A stretch of 43,067 nucleotides of DNA from Fibrobacter sp. (GCA_017959225.1 JAGDBD010000071.1:1-43067); one strand, 5' to 3'. Shown: positions 15,681 to 23,695, counted from the stretch's first letter. The notes: generated from the sequence alone by a model not told the origin. Made by a program: numbers and translations.

Positions 15681-15691
15681 TGCGGTGCTTT

Positions 15692-15766
15692 GGACGATTA
15701 GCTCAGTTGGTTTAGAGCGCTGCTTTCACACGGCAGAGGTCACAAGTTCAAATCTTGTATCGTCCA
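15692..15766 (+). tRNA. tRNA-Val(CAC)
   Basis: A complete 75-nt cloverleaf: acceptor GGACGAT (15692-15698) pairs with ATCGTCC (15759-15765), discriminator A15766. The D arm is GCTC/GAGC, the anticodon stem CTGCT/GGCAG with one G-U pair, and the anticodon CAC is at 15727-15729, reading GUG. The T arm is ACAAG-TTCAAAT-CTTGT. The 3' CCA is not encoded (CTT follows), so it must be added by CCA transferase. Confidence 0.97.
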
Positions 15767-15771
15767 CTTCA

Positions 15772-15805
15772 AGAGATTCGGTTTTCCACCGAGTCTCTTT
15801 TTTTT
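15772..15805 (+). terminator. Terminator of tRNA-Val
   Basis: A 10-bp stem with one wobble pair (15772-15781 with 15789-15798) and a 7-nt loop is followed by seven T. It lies 5 nt after the mature tRNA end. Confidence 0.93.
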
Positions 15806-15809
15806 CTTA

Positions 15810-15821
15810 TATATTATCTGT
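15810..15821 (+). promoter_or_regulatory. TATATT promoter box of the LRAT operon
   Basis: TATATT (15810-15815) lies 6 nt upstream of the ATG at 15822 and immediately downstream of the tRNA terminator. No ribosome-binding site fits in the remaining bases, so a leaderless transcript starting at or near the ATG is inferred. Confidence 0.5.
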
Positions 15822-16691
15822 ATGAGCAAATTGATAGACGAATCCAAAATTCCGGAACCACCTGTGGGTTCTCATCTGCTTTCTCCCCGTGCAGGGTTTA
15901 ACCACCACGGAATCTACATCGGCAACGGTCGTGTGATTCACTATTCGGGGATGGCTCGCACTTTAACGCACAAAGACATTGCGCGGCTTCCGGGCCTTAT
16001 CCGCTACGGTTGCGTGGTCAAAACCTCCATTAAGCGTTTTTGCGACGGTCACGGATTTCGGGTGGTGGAACATCCCCATGCGAAGTTTACCGGTGAAGCT
16101 GTGGTGGAACGTGCCAAAAAGCGCTTGTATGAACGTTCTTACTATTTATACAGCAACAATTGCGAACATTTTGCTAATTGGTGCATCGATGACAAGTTTA
16201 AAAGCCCGGCTGTGACCCGTATTTTGGTGGGTTTCGCTGCTATTGGTTTTTTGGTCCATGCCCTCGGCATTTCAAAGCTCACACGTCGGATGCCGATGTG
16301 GGCCCGCGTTCTTTTGAGCGGCATAACGGCTTCGATCGGTTCGTTCATTGTGACGCACTTTACGCTGGACGCTTTGCAGCCTGCGGAAGGCATTCGTGGT
16401 CGTGAACGTCGTAACCGTTATTTCGGGCGTATTGGCGCCCGTTGCGGTTTTGCTTTGGCTCCGATTTTTGCCATTATGGGCATCCGCAAAGATTCAAAAC
16501 TTTCGGAAAGCCTTTTCCCGTTCTTTTTGCCAGTGATCGGAGGACTCGGAACTTATGGAGTCTTCCGCTTAAAGGATACCTTGGATCGGGATCAGCTTCG
16601 AAAGGAGCGCCGCCGCAAAGAAGAACTGGATGCCATGCGCATTGCGGAATCTGCTGAAGAATCTTCTGACATTGAAGAAATTTCACCGTGA
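15822..16691 (+). CDS. LRAT/NC-domain (NlpC/P60-fold) membrane protein
   Basis: 289 aa. The N-terminal half is a circularly permuted papain-like LRAT domain: GSHLLSPRAGFNHHGIYIG (16-34) with His28/29, VIHYSG with a second His, and YLYSNNCEHFANWCID with catalytic Cys114 (NCEHFANWC is the family signature). The C-terminal half has hydrophobic segments near 131-146, 160-180, 210-224 and 235-249, ending in a charged coil (KERRRKEELDAMRIAE). Eukaryotic LRAT-family enzymes are phospholipid acyltransferases or phospholipases; bacterial substrates are mostly unknown. The next gene (TolC) begins within its stop codon (GTGA at 16688-16691), so it is translationally coupled to an efflux system and may supply or modify a lipid-like substrate; this is inference. 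No signal peptide is seen, which suggests a cytosolic catalytic face. Confidence 0.82.
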   Translation: MSKLIDESKIPEPPVGSHLLSPRAGFNHHGIYIGNGRVIHYSGMARTLTHKDIARLPGLIRYGCVVKTSIKRFCDGHGFRVVEHPHAKFTGEAVVERAKKRLYERSYYLYSNNCEHFANWCIDDKFKSPAVTRILVGFAAIGFLVHALGISKLTRRMPMWARVLLSGITASIGSFIVTHFTLDALQPAEGIRGRERRNRYFGRIGARCGFALAPIFAIMGIRKDSKLSESLFPFFLPVIGGLGTYGVFRLKDTLDRDQLRKERRRKEELDAMRIAESAEESSDIEEISP

Positions 16692-18037
16692 TTTGGCCGT
16701 TCACGCAACGATTTGCCCAGTATAAGCATCTCATTCAAGTGAATTTACGATACGAGATGCTTTTTTTGTGTGCCTTTTTAACGGGCACCGGGTTTGCGGA
16801 AAGGGCGCTTTCTTTGGAAGATTGTGTAAAGCTTGCCCGTGAACAGAGCCTGGACATGGAATCCGCAAGGCTTTCGGAACGGGCTTCGGAAGCTTCGTTG
16901 CAGTCGTCCAAAGCGGCCGGTCGACCGACGGTTTCGGCCTATGTCAAGAACACTCTTTACGATTCTCCCTTTGACGGTCAAAGCCAGGACCATTACCGCT
17001 TTAGCATGGGACTTTCCGGATCATATACGATTTGGGATGGCGGTTCAACGAGCATTAACGTGGAAAGTAAACAGCTTTCTTTGGAAGCGAGCAAGTACAA
17101 TACGGAACTCGCAGCGTTGAACGTGCAAGAAAGTGCCATGAATGCTTTTGTAAACGTTCTTGCGGCGCAGGAATCTTTAGAAACGGCGGATTCGGCGCTG
17201 GTGCTTTCGGATTCCCTGGTGAGTTACAACGAGCGCCTGTTTGATGCGGGCTCCATTACGCGAAGCGATTTGGCTCTTGTTAAAAGCGATGCGGCAAGTT
17301 CAAAAGTGAAGCAGATTTCGGCGGCTCAGACGGAACGTTCCGCCAAAACGACTTTGCGTCAAACTTTGGAATTGTCCCGTTCGGATTCGTTAAAACTGAT
17401 CGCTCCCCAGGCCAATTACGAGAAGCCTTCGGACATGGGGACTCTTCCGAGCTTTGAAGAAGTCCTTGTAGAAACCAGAGCGCATTATCCGGGATTCATT
17501 TCGGATAGCTTAAAAGTCCAGGCGGCAGCCAAAGATGTGGAAGTCGCCGGCAAGAACAGTTCCATTTCGGTGACTCTTGGGGCGGAAGCTTCTACTGGTT
17601 TCCAAGCTTGGGAATCGGATCGTTATGCGCGTCAAATGAAGAATGGTTATACCCACAGCATTTCGTTAGGCATCAACATTCCGATTATCGACGGTGGAGC
17701 GACTACGGCAAAAGTGCTTTCTGCCCAGGTAGAAAGTGAACGGGCCAAAGTTTCCCAACGTGAAACCGGCAAAACTTTAGAAAATAATCTGGAACAGCTT
17801 TATATGCAGGCGGAAAGCGCCGATGCCAGCTGGATCGCAGCCATTGCAGGGCTTGAAAGTGCTGAAGAAGCTTACCGTGTGGCTGTGGAACAACGGGCGG
17901 CCGGTTCGATTTCTTTTACGGACTTTTTAGAACAAAAGAATAAATTGCAAAGTGCAAAAAGTACACTGACCCAGGCCAAGTACACGAGCATTCTCGCTCG
18001 GAGTCTTTTGGACCTTTACATGGGGAGGTTCCAATGA
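16688..18037 (+). CDS. TolC-family outer-membrane efflux protein
   Basis: 449 aa. After a hydrophobic signal region (LRYEMLFLCAFLTGTGFA) come two OEP-type repeats of long amphipathic helices: ALSLEDCVKLAREQSLDMES starting near 41, and a second copy starting near 255 (FEEVLVETRAHYPGF). It forms the trimeric beta-barrel/helical tunnel for type I secretion or tripartite efflux. Two starts are possible: GTG 16688, overlapping the LRAT stop, or ATG 16757, which gives a shorter and more typical signal peptide. GTG 16688 is kept because of coupling geometry. Its stop overlaps the adaptor start (ATGA at 18034-18037). Likely partner: the HlyD/MacA protein that follows. Confidence 0.87.
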   Translation: MIWPFTQRFAQYKHLIQVNLRYEMLFLCAFLTGTGFAERALSLEDCVKLAREQSLDMESARLSERASEASLQSSKAAGRPTVSAYVKNTLYDSPFDGQSQDHYRFSMGLSGSYTIWDGGSTSINVESKQLSLEASKYNTELAALNVQESAMNAFVNVLAAQESLETADSALVLSDSLVSYNERLFDAGSITRSDLALVKSDAASSKVKQISAAQTERSAKTTLRQTLELSRSDSLKLIAPQANYEKPSDMGTLPSFEEVLVETRAHYPGFISDSLKVQAAAKDVEVAGKNSSISVTLGAEASTGFQAWESDRYARQMKNGYTHSISLGINIPIIDGGATTAKVLSAQVESERAKVSQRETGKTLENNLEQLYMQAESADASWIAAIAGLESAEEAYRVAVEQRAAGSISFTDFLEQKNKLQSAKSTLTQAKYTSILARSLLDLYMGRFQ

Positions 18038-19326
18038 AAAAAATCGTGAAAATTTTGATTGTTTGTGTTCTCCTTGGCGCCATCGTTTTGGCTGTTCACA
18101 AATTCTTTTTTGCCTCCCAGACCGAAGATGTGGGTGTGATGGTCAGTGAAAAAGTAAAGCGGGTAACCATCCAGACGACGATTTCTTCGACAGGAACGAT
18201 TTCTCCGATGGATACGGTGAGCGTGGGTACTCAGGTCTCTGGAGATATCAGCAAGATTTATGTGGACTTTAATTCCAAAGTGAAGAAAGGCCAAGTGATT
18301 GCGGAACTCGACCGTTCCAAATTGCAGGCGACGCTTTTCCAAGCTGAAATTTCGGAATCCAGCGCAAAGAACGATTACGAACACAAGCTTTCCGTTTATA
18401 ACCGTGTAAAAAAGCTTGCAGAAACCAATAGCGCAAGCCCTGTGGATTTGGAAACCGCTGAATATGAAATGACTGCGGCAAAGCTTTCGTGGGAATCTCG
18501 AAAGAGCGAAGTGCAACAGGCCAAGCTGAACTTAAGCTATTGCATTATCAAAAGCCCGATCGACGGCGTGGTTTTGGAACGCTCCGTGGACGTTGGGCAA
18601 ACGGTAGCCGCTTCCATGAGTGCTCCGACGCTTTTTGTGCTGGCTAAGGATCTTGCCAAAATGCGTGTGATGGCAGATGTGGATGAAGCGGACATTGGAC
18701 AGGTAAAGGCCGGTCAGAAGGTGACGTTTACCGTGGACGCCTTTCAGGACGACACGTTCAGCGGAACGGTGGAATCGGTGCGTTTGAATCCCACGGTGAC
18801 TTCAAACGTGGTAACTTATACGGTGGTGATTACTGCCGACAATTCGGATTTAAAACTTTTGCCGGGTATGACTGCCACGTGTACGATCGTAACGGAAGAA
18901 GTGGAAGATGCGTTGAGCGTTCCGGTGACAGCGATCAAGTTTACACCGGCTGCAGGCACTCCTATGATGGATCCGCGAGAAATGCCGCATCCGGGCAAAG
19001 CGCTAAAAAAGCCTTCGGATAGCGGTGACGATTTTGGTCCGCCGCCGGGCATGATGGGCGGTCCTATGGGCAGCGGAGCTGCTAAAAAAAGTTCCTCTTC
19101 GACGCCGAAGCTCGTTGGAAAGGGCGTTTGGGTAAATATGAATGGAAAGGCTGCTTTCCGCCCGGTGAAAACAGGCATCAACGACGGCGTGAACGTGCAG
19201 ATTACAATGGGCCTTTCCGAAGGAGACTCTGTGGTGGTGCGTCAAGAATCTTTGACAGCTGCAGCGCAAAGTTCACCTGATGCAGTAAGCCCGTTTATGC
19301 CCGGTCCACGTAAAAAGAAAAAGTGA
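18034..19326 (+). CDS. MacA/HlyD-family periplasmic adaptor subunit
   Basis: 430 aa. An N-terminal anchor helix (residues 4-24) is followed by a barrel-sandwich half motif (TVSVGTQVSGDISKIYVDFN, KVKKGQVIAELD, 66-97), a coiled-coil hairpin (about 98-170), the second lipoyl half (YCIIKSPIDGVVLERSVDVG), then beta-barrel and membrane-proximal domains (DEADIGQVKAGQKVTFTVDA, LLPGMTATCTIV). This is the MacA layout. Unusually, a Pro/Gly/Met-rich insertion (about 313-350: GPPPGMMGGPMG and SSSS) interrupts the membrane-proximal domain, and the tail is basic (PGPRKKKK). It couples an inner-membrane pump to TolC, but no MacB or RND pump follows; the next gene is on the opposite strand. Confidence 0.88.
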   Translation: MKKIVKILIVCVLLGAIVLAVHKFFFASQTEDVGVMVSEKVKRVTIQTTISSTGTISPMDTVSVGTQVSGDISKIYVDFNSKVKKGQVIAELDRSKLQATLFQAEISESSAKNDYEHKLSVYNRVKKLAETNSASPVDLETAEYEMTAAKLSWESRKSEVQQAKLNLSYCIIKSPIDGVVLERSVDVGQTVAASMSAPTLFVLAKDLAKMRVMADVDEADIGQVKAGQKVTFTVDAFQDDTFSGTVESVRLNPTVTSNVVTYTVVITADNSDLKLLPGMTATCTIVTEEVEDALSVPVTAIKFTPAAGTPMMDPREMPHPGKALKKPSDSGDDFGPPPGMMGGPMGSGAAKKSSSSTPKLVGKGVWVNMNGKAAFRPVKTGINDGVNVQITMGLSEGDSVVVRQESLTAAAQSSPDAVSPFMPGPRKKKK

Positions 19327-19328
19327 TT

Positions 19329-20084
19329 TTATTTCACAATACCGACTTCGCTGATTTTGGCGAAGCCGTTTATTTTTTCGCCTAAACGGACGTGAACCCA
19401 GCCGTCTTTCACATTGAGCACTTCGATTTCTGTGCCTTCGGAAAGCATGTTCAAGGTCTGGTCTTTATCGCTTGGACCGCTGGTAATGTCGGCGGTTTCT
19501 GCAATGACGACTCCCAAGGAATAAGTATTTTCCCTGTAAATTTTATAGCCGACGCTGCAGGCGAAAACCCCAAGGACCATGGCGACGGGGAAAACGCATA
19601 CGGCAAGAGCCGTTTTGATTTTGGGGTTTGCGGAAAGTACTCGGGCGATGCAAAGGAAGAAAATCACCCAAACGAGCCCGAGAATGATTGCAAGCTGTTG
19701 CTTGAGAGAAAACAGGTGGTGAGCTTCAAAAGCAAAGTTCAGAATGGGATTTTCTTCGTCTTCGGATTCGGAAACTTTGTCTTTGGTCATGCTGCGGGCG
19801 AACTTGAGATTGTAACGGTAATCGCTGTTCGTCGGATCAAAACGGAGCGCCTTTTCGTAGTTCAAAATGGCAAGCCCTAAGCGCTTTTCGCGGAAGTAGG
19901 CATTGCCCAAATTGTAAAACAGATCGCCGTTCTGGAATCCGTTGTCAACGCAATTTTGCCAAGCCTCTGCTGCCGAAGTAAAGTCTCCGGCGGTATAAGC
20001 GGCTGCACCGGTAAATAGGGTTTTGCAATTTTCTGCAAAGAGGGATGCGCTTAAAAGTGCGATACAAAAAAGGAACTTTTTCAT
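19329..20084 (-). CDS. batE: BatE-like TPR and SH3 membrane protein
   Basis: 251 aa from ATG 20084, chosen for the GGAGG site 8 nt upstream and the signal peptide MKKFLFCIALLSASLFA. Two TPR units (about 22-90: GDFTSAAEAWQNCVDNGFQN, LFYNLGNAYFREKRLGLAIL, YEKALRFDPTNSDYRYNLKF) precede two membrane helices (about 123-140 and 151-172) and a C-terminal bacterial SH3-like domain (ADITSGPSDKDQTLNMLSEG, EVLNVKDGWVHVRLGEKING). This is the BatE arrangement of Bacteroidota and spirochaete aerotolerance (bat) operons. Its start overlaps the BatD stop (ATGA at 20081-20084). It is probably membrane-bound with periplasmic TPRs, acting with BatD in envelope stress or oxygen tolerance; the mechanism is not established. 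Confidence 0.85.
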   Translation of the reverse strand: MKKFLFCIALLSASLFAENCKTLFTGAAAYTAGDFTSAAEAWQNCVDNGFQNGDLFYNLGNAYFREKRLGLAILNYEKALRFDPTNSDYRYNLKFARSMTKDKVSESEDEENPILNFAFEAHHLFSLKQQLAIILGLVWVIFFLCIARVLSANPKIKTALAVCVFPVAMVLGVFACSVGYKIYRENTYSLGVVIAETADITSGPSDKDQTLNMLSEGTEIEVLNVKDGWVHVRLGEKINGFAKISEVGIVK

Positions 20085-21853
20085 TTTAAAACCTCCAATG
20101 CGTCGCAAAGGTTTTCAAATTCTTGCAGCGCCTTGGCGCGTTCTTCGGCAGTGGCGTCTACCGGTGCAAATCTAGCGAAGGCGCAGGCTTCTTGCCACTG
20201 TAAAACTTTTTGAATGTTCTCTTCGGAAACGCCTAAGTCTGTCAGGTTCTGCAAAACCTGATTCTTGGTCATGCCGCGGAATTCCCGGTTCGAAAGGTCG
20301 GAAAGGTAACCGATAAGACCGTTTTCGAGGGCGGCGTAAAATGCCTTGCCATCATTTTTTTGAAGGGCGGATTTTGCCGCTGCCGTGTACTGTTTTAAGT
20401 TTTTCTTGGCTTTGGCTTTTCGAACGAGTGCCGCATTGCTTGAATGTTTGCGGTGGGAACGGACGAATGCGCAGAAGATGGCGTACAGTGGAATCGGAAG
20501 GCAAAGGAGAATCCAGAAGGGAGCGGACTTGTACAGGGGAATTTCCAAAGCTTTGACTTCGGAAATGGAATGCATGTAGCGGATGTCTCGGCCCAAATCT
20601 TCAATTTCTTCTTTGGCAGGTGCTGTAAAATTCGGAGTGCTTTGCGTGTAAGCGGTAGCAGAAGCTTCGCCTTTTTCTACGACGATTTTCCACGGGCCTT
20701 CGGTTTTTGTTTCATACTTCTTTTTGGAAGGGTTGAACCAGTTATAAGTGATTTCTGGAATTTCAAATTCGCCCTTCTTTTTGGGGTAAAGGAAAAGACG
20801 GATGTTCTTTGTGGTGATGACTTTGCCGCCGGAAACTTTCTTTTTGAGTTCTGTTTCAGGAGGAACGGATCGGAAGTCCGAGAAGCTTGGAAGTACTGGG
20901 TCTGTAATCGTTCCCGGTTTTCCGTCACCCGAAATTTGAATGGAAAGTGTGAGAGCGTCGCCGAGAGTCAAAGAGTCTTTGTCGAAAGAAGCTTTGAAGT
21001 TATAAGTTCCGACCATGCCGGTGAAATCTTTGGGCTTGTTTTGGGACGGCAACGGAAGAACGGTAATGTTGACAGGTGCGGTTTTCGCTTCGGCTTCTTC
21101 CGGCTCTTGCTGGATGCTTTTGAAGCTCATGGAGAATCCGCCATGGGATTGATTCTTTTCCACCACTTTGGGCTTTCCGACTTTCATGTATTTGAACTTG
21201 AATGCAGGAATCGAAACGGAACCCGCTTTAAGCGGAGAAAGCCAGGCGAATTTTGCACTGCCTTGAGTTTCTCTCGGTGCATCCGGAATGGGGGAAAGCT
21301 TTAATTCGGAAAGGTCTGAACGGTGAGCGATGAAATCGTTTCCGATGTCCATGCTGGTTGCGGAAAGGCTTCCTTGGAAATGTTCAAAGGTGTGGATGGA
21401 AAGCGATACGGAAAGCTGCTCGCCTTCGTAAACGGTTTTCTTGCTGGGGGTAAGCGATACGTTTACAGCGGCATCGTCATACGATTTTTGAACGTCTACA
21501 GCGGGGCGAGAAATTTCATATTCCTGACCGGATACTTTCCAGGTGATGATACCGGCGATGCGCCGTCCGGTTTTTGCGGGAGCGGTTAGCTTAAAACTGT
21601 ACTGGCGAATCGGATAGCCTCTACCGAAGAAATCTTCGATTCGCGTATCGGTCGAATCCATGCCTCGCAAAGTAAATCCATTTTGCGGAACGAACTTGGG
21701 AACATCTCGCACATCGGCGAGTTCACGGAGGGGAACGTTCAAACGAATGTCAAAATTTGCACCCGCTTCGATGCGGTCGGTGCTATAGTCTAAAGTGATG
21801 CGCGCCTGCGCAAAAACAGCACCTAAAAGAACAAAAAAGAGAAAGCGTTTCAT
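20081..21853 (-). CDS. batD: BatD-family protein (oxygen-tolerance)
   Basis: 590 aa from ATG 21853 (MKRFLFFVLLGAVFAQARIT, a clear signal peptide). An upstream in-frame extension to 22045 overlaps the divergent ABC gene and is rejected. The periplasmic part has repeated Ig-like beta domains typical of BatD: RIEAGANFDIRLNV, TVYEGEQLSVSLSIHTFEHF, FTGMVGTYNFKASFDKDSLT (about 310), LGDALTLSIQISGDGKPGT. One membrane helix follows (about 467-486, FWILLCLPIPLYAIFCAFV), then a cytosolic helical tail (ALQKNDGKAFYAALENGLIG). BatD with BatE normally sits beside moxR, batA and batB; those are not next to this pair, so either the operon is split or only D/E are encoded here. TATCTTTT ends 7 nt before the ATG. 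Confidence 0.87.
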   Translation of the reverse strand: MKRFLFFVLLGAVFAQARITLDYSTDRIEAGANFDIRLNVPLRELADVRDVPKFVPQNGFTLRGMDSTDTRIEDFFGRGYPIRQYSFKLTAPAKTGRRIAGIITWKVSGQEYEISRPAVDVQKSYDDAAVNVSLTPSKKTVYEGEQLSVSLSIHTFEHFQGSLSATSMDIGNDFIAHRSDLSELKLSPIPDAPRETQGSAKFAWLSPLKAGSVSIPAFKFKYMKVGKPKVVEKNQSHGGFSMSFKSIQQEPEEAEAKTAPVNITVLPLPSQNKPKDFTGMVGTYNFKASFDKDSLTLGDALTLSIQISGDGKPGTITDPVLPSFSDFRSVPPETELKKKVSGGKVITTKNIRLFLYPKKKGEFEIPEITYNWFNPSKKKYETKTEGPWKIVVEKGEASATAYTQSTPNFTAPAKEEIEDLGRDIRYMHSISEVKALEIPLYKSAPFWILLCLPIPLYAIFCAFVRSHRKHSSNAALVRKAKAKKNLKQYTAAAKSALQKNDGKAFYAALENGLIGYLSDLSNREFRGMTKNQVLQNLTDLGVSEENIQKVLQWQEACAFARFAPVDATAEERAKALQEFENLCDALEVLK

Positions 21854-21889
21854 AACGTTCAAAAGATACAAAAAAGCTATCTTTAGGCC
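21854..21889. promoter_or_regulatory. Divergent bat / ABC promoters in 36 bp
   Basis: The gap between divergent starts contains TATCTTTA (21878-21885) on the plus strand, 4 nt before the ATG at 21890, and TATCTTTT on the minus strand (21861-21868), 7 nt before the ATG at 21853. No Shine-Dalgarno is visible on the minus strand. On the plus strand only AGG is present, too close to the ATG to serve. Confidence 0.5.
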
Positions 21890-23278
21890 ATGTCTTACAA
21901 ATCGTTGGAATCGCTGTTTGAGAAGTATCCGAAAATTCAGATGATTGGCCCTGTGGGGAGTGGAAAATCCCGCTTGCTTCGGGAATATGCCGGAAGGCAC
22001 ACGAACACGGCTCTTTCTTCGACAGAAATTCAACGACGCATTCAACGGGCTTTAGCGCCTTTTTGGCAACAGCGTTTTATTAGCCTTCGCGATGAAGATG
22101 CGCCACGTGTCCGCGATTTGCTTTTGAAACCGAAATTCTTTTTGCATACCGAGCATTATGTAGAAGACGATCCGTTTCCGCCGACAGATCCTGAAAAATT
22201 AAGCGAAGCGCTTACCATGGCGAATTTGCCGGAAACGGTTTTGAAAGTCAAGCTTTTGAGCCTTTCGAATGGGGAACTGCGCCGGATTCTGCTTGCACGC
22301 CTGTGGATGGAATCTCCGGAAGCGATTTTGCTCGACGATCCTTTTGGCGGCTTAGATCCGGAATTTCGAAACCATCTTTCCCGCGGCATTTTGAAAATGG
22401 CCGAAAAAGATGTCAAACTGGCTGTCAGTTTGCAGCGCAAGGAAGAGCTTCTTCCCCAGATTCCCGCTTTTGTTTATGAGAACGGTGAATTCTTTGCTTA
22501 TGACGGGGAGCTTCCCAAGGCTCTCCCCGCCGAAGAGCAATCGGTCGAAAGATCCCGTTATGAAATTCAAACGCTTCATAATCCGGAATCGGTTTCAGAA
22601 ACCCTCTTCGATTTGGAGCAGGTGAATGTGCATTACGGCTCCACGCAGATTATTAAAGATTTGACGTGGCAAGTGAAAAAAGGGGAACATTGGGTGGTCA
22701 TGGGACCGAACGGCGCCGGGAAAAGTACGCTGCTCGCCCTTCTTTCGGCAGACCATCCGCAGATATATTCCAATAACATCACCCTTTTTGGACAAAAGCC
22801 TGGCCACGGCTTGAATGTATGGGAACACAAGGCTCAAATCGGATTCTTTTCTCCGGAACTTGCCACCCAGTACCGTGAAAAGTTGAATATAGAACAAGTC
22901 CTTTGCACGGGATTCACCACGGGCCTTGGGCTTTTTGAAGCTCCCTCGTGGGAAGAAAAAGCGAAGGCGGTCAGCTGGCTCAAGGAATTCGGATTTGCAG
23001 ATGTAACCCGACCTTTTGAAGATCTTTCGGCAACGGAACGCCGACTGATCTTGATTGCCCGTGCAGCAATTCGACCGCCTAAAGCTTTGATCCTTGACGA
23101 GCCGACTCAAGGTATGGATGTGGGATTCCGCGACAAGCTTTTTGACCTGTTGCAGTTCCTTTCGGACAAGACGACCATAATTCTCGTTACCCATTACGAA
23201 GAAGAATGGCCTCCTTGCATGACCCACGTGCTGCGGATGCCGAAGTTCTCCATGGAAAACGGCGCTTCACAGACTTAA
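21890..23278 (+). CDS. ModF-like tandem ATP-binding cassette protein
   Basis: 462 aa with two fused ABC ATPase domains and no membrane segment. Domain 1 (about 1-205): Walker A GPVGSGKSR (20-28), signature LSNGELRRILLAR, Walker B AILLDDPFGGLD. Domain 2 (about 245-460): Walker A GPNGAGKST, a degenerate signature LSATERRLILIAR in place of LSxGQ, Walker B ALILDEPTQGMD, and H-loop VTHYEEEWPP. The order and the ERR variant match ModF (PhrA), a duplicated soluble ATPase often near molybdate genes whose function is unclear. There is no permease or molybdate-binding protein here. It could equally be a translation- or repair-associated ABC-F-like factor, but the linker region typical of ABC-F is absent. 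Confidence 0.83.
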   Translation: MSYKSLESLFEKYPKIQMIGPVGSGKSRLLREYAGRHTNTALSSTEIQRRIQRALAPFWQQRFISLRDEDAPRVRDLLLKPKFFLHTEHYVEDDPFPPTDPEKLSEALTMANLPETVLKVKLLSLSNGELRRILLARLWMESPEAILLDDPFGGLDPEFRNHLSRGILKMAEKDVKLAVSLQRKEELLPQIPAFVYENGEFFAYDGELPKALPAEEQSVERSRYEIQTLHNPESVSETLFDLEQVNVHYGSTQIIKDLTWQVKKGEHWVVMGPNGAGKSTLLALLSADHPQIYSNNITLFGQKPGHGLNVWEHKAQIGFFSPELATQYREKLNIEQVLCTGFTTGLGLFEAPSWEEKAKAVSWLKEFGFADVTRPFEDLSATERRLILIARAAIRPPKALILDEPTQGMDVGFRDKLFDLLQFLSDKTTIILVTHYEEEWPPCMTHVLRMPKFSMENGASQT

Positions 23279-23282
23279 AAAA

Positions 23283-23654
23283 TCAAAAGAGGCGCGCCAG
23301 CAGGCTTCCGGCGTATACGGCAAGAATTCCAAAGAATACGCTGAACGAAACGTACAGGGCGAATTGCAAAACGTTCCCTGTTTTGAATAGTTGCAAACCT
23401 TCGTTTGCAAATGTCGAAAACGTGGTGAAGCCGCCGCAGAAACCGACGGTTAAAAATAGGCGCAGGTTCGGATTAATCACGTTTTCACTTAAACCGTAAA
23501 AAATCCCGATGAAAAGGCATCCGAGCAGGTTCACGGCAAAAGTGCCTGCGGGAAAGCTTCCCGGAAAATAGACGCTCATAAAACGGGAGCATAAAAATCG
23601 GCAGATGCCTCCGAAAAAACTGCCGGCACCTACACAAAGAATAGTCGGTATCAT
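23283..23654 (-). CDS. crcB: FluC/CrcB fluoride ion channel
   Basis: 123 aa, four transmembrane helices, matching the normal length of Fluc channels. It starts at ATG 23654 (MIPTILCVGAGSFFGGICRF); the signature GFCGGFTTFSTF in helix 3 contains the Phe-box and polar-track Thr/Ser residues, and AGTFAVNLLGCLFIGIF in helix 2 carries the conserved Asn. It forms a dual-topology dimer exporting fluoride. A longer in-frame start at 23684 exists but lacks support. No fluoride riboswitch (crcB motif) can be recognised in the 41 bp upstream, which contain TAAATTTT 5 nt before the ATG. Convergent with the ABC gene, 4 bp apart. Confidence 0.93.
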   Translation of the reverse strand: MIPTILCVGAGSFFGGICRFLCSRFMSVYFPGSFPAGTFAVNLLGCLFIGIFYGLSENVINPNLRLFLTVGFCGGFTTFSTFANEGLQLFKTGNVLQFALYVSFSVFFGILAVYAGSLLARLF

Positions 23655-23695
23655 ATTCAAAAATTTAGTATCTTTGAAATTCACAAGAGGTGCCT
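23655..23695. promoter_or_regulatory. Divergent crcB / mrp promoters
   Basis: Minus strand: TAAATTTT (23660-23667) ends 5 nt before the crcB ATG. Plus strand: TATCTTTG (23669-23676), a perfect TAnnTTTG match, ends 19 nt before GTG 23696, and AAGAGG (23685-23690) serves as ribosome-binding site, so this mRNA has a short leader. Confidence 0.5.

Noticed and set aside
19327-19330. MacB or RND pump following the adaptor
   Set aside because: The adaptor stop is directly followed by the convergent BatE gene; no pump gene is present in the window.
20444-21304. 286-codon plus-strand ORF antisense to batD
   Set aside because: Phe/Arg/Cys-rich shadow of the batD coding strand with no recognisable domain.
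21854-22045. Longer batD start
   Set aside because: The extension overlaps the divergent ABC gene and places the signal peptide at residue 65; ATG 21853 begins the signal peptide.
23655-23695. Fluoride riboswitch before crcB
   Set aside because: The gap is too short and shows no crcB-motif pseudoknot bases.
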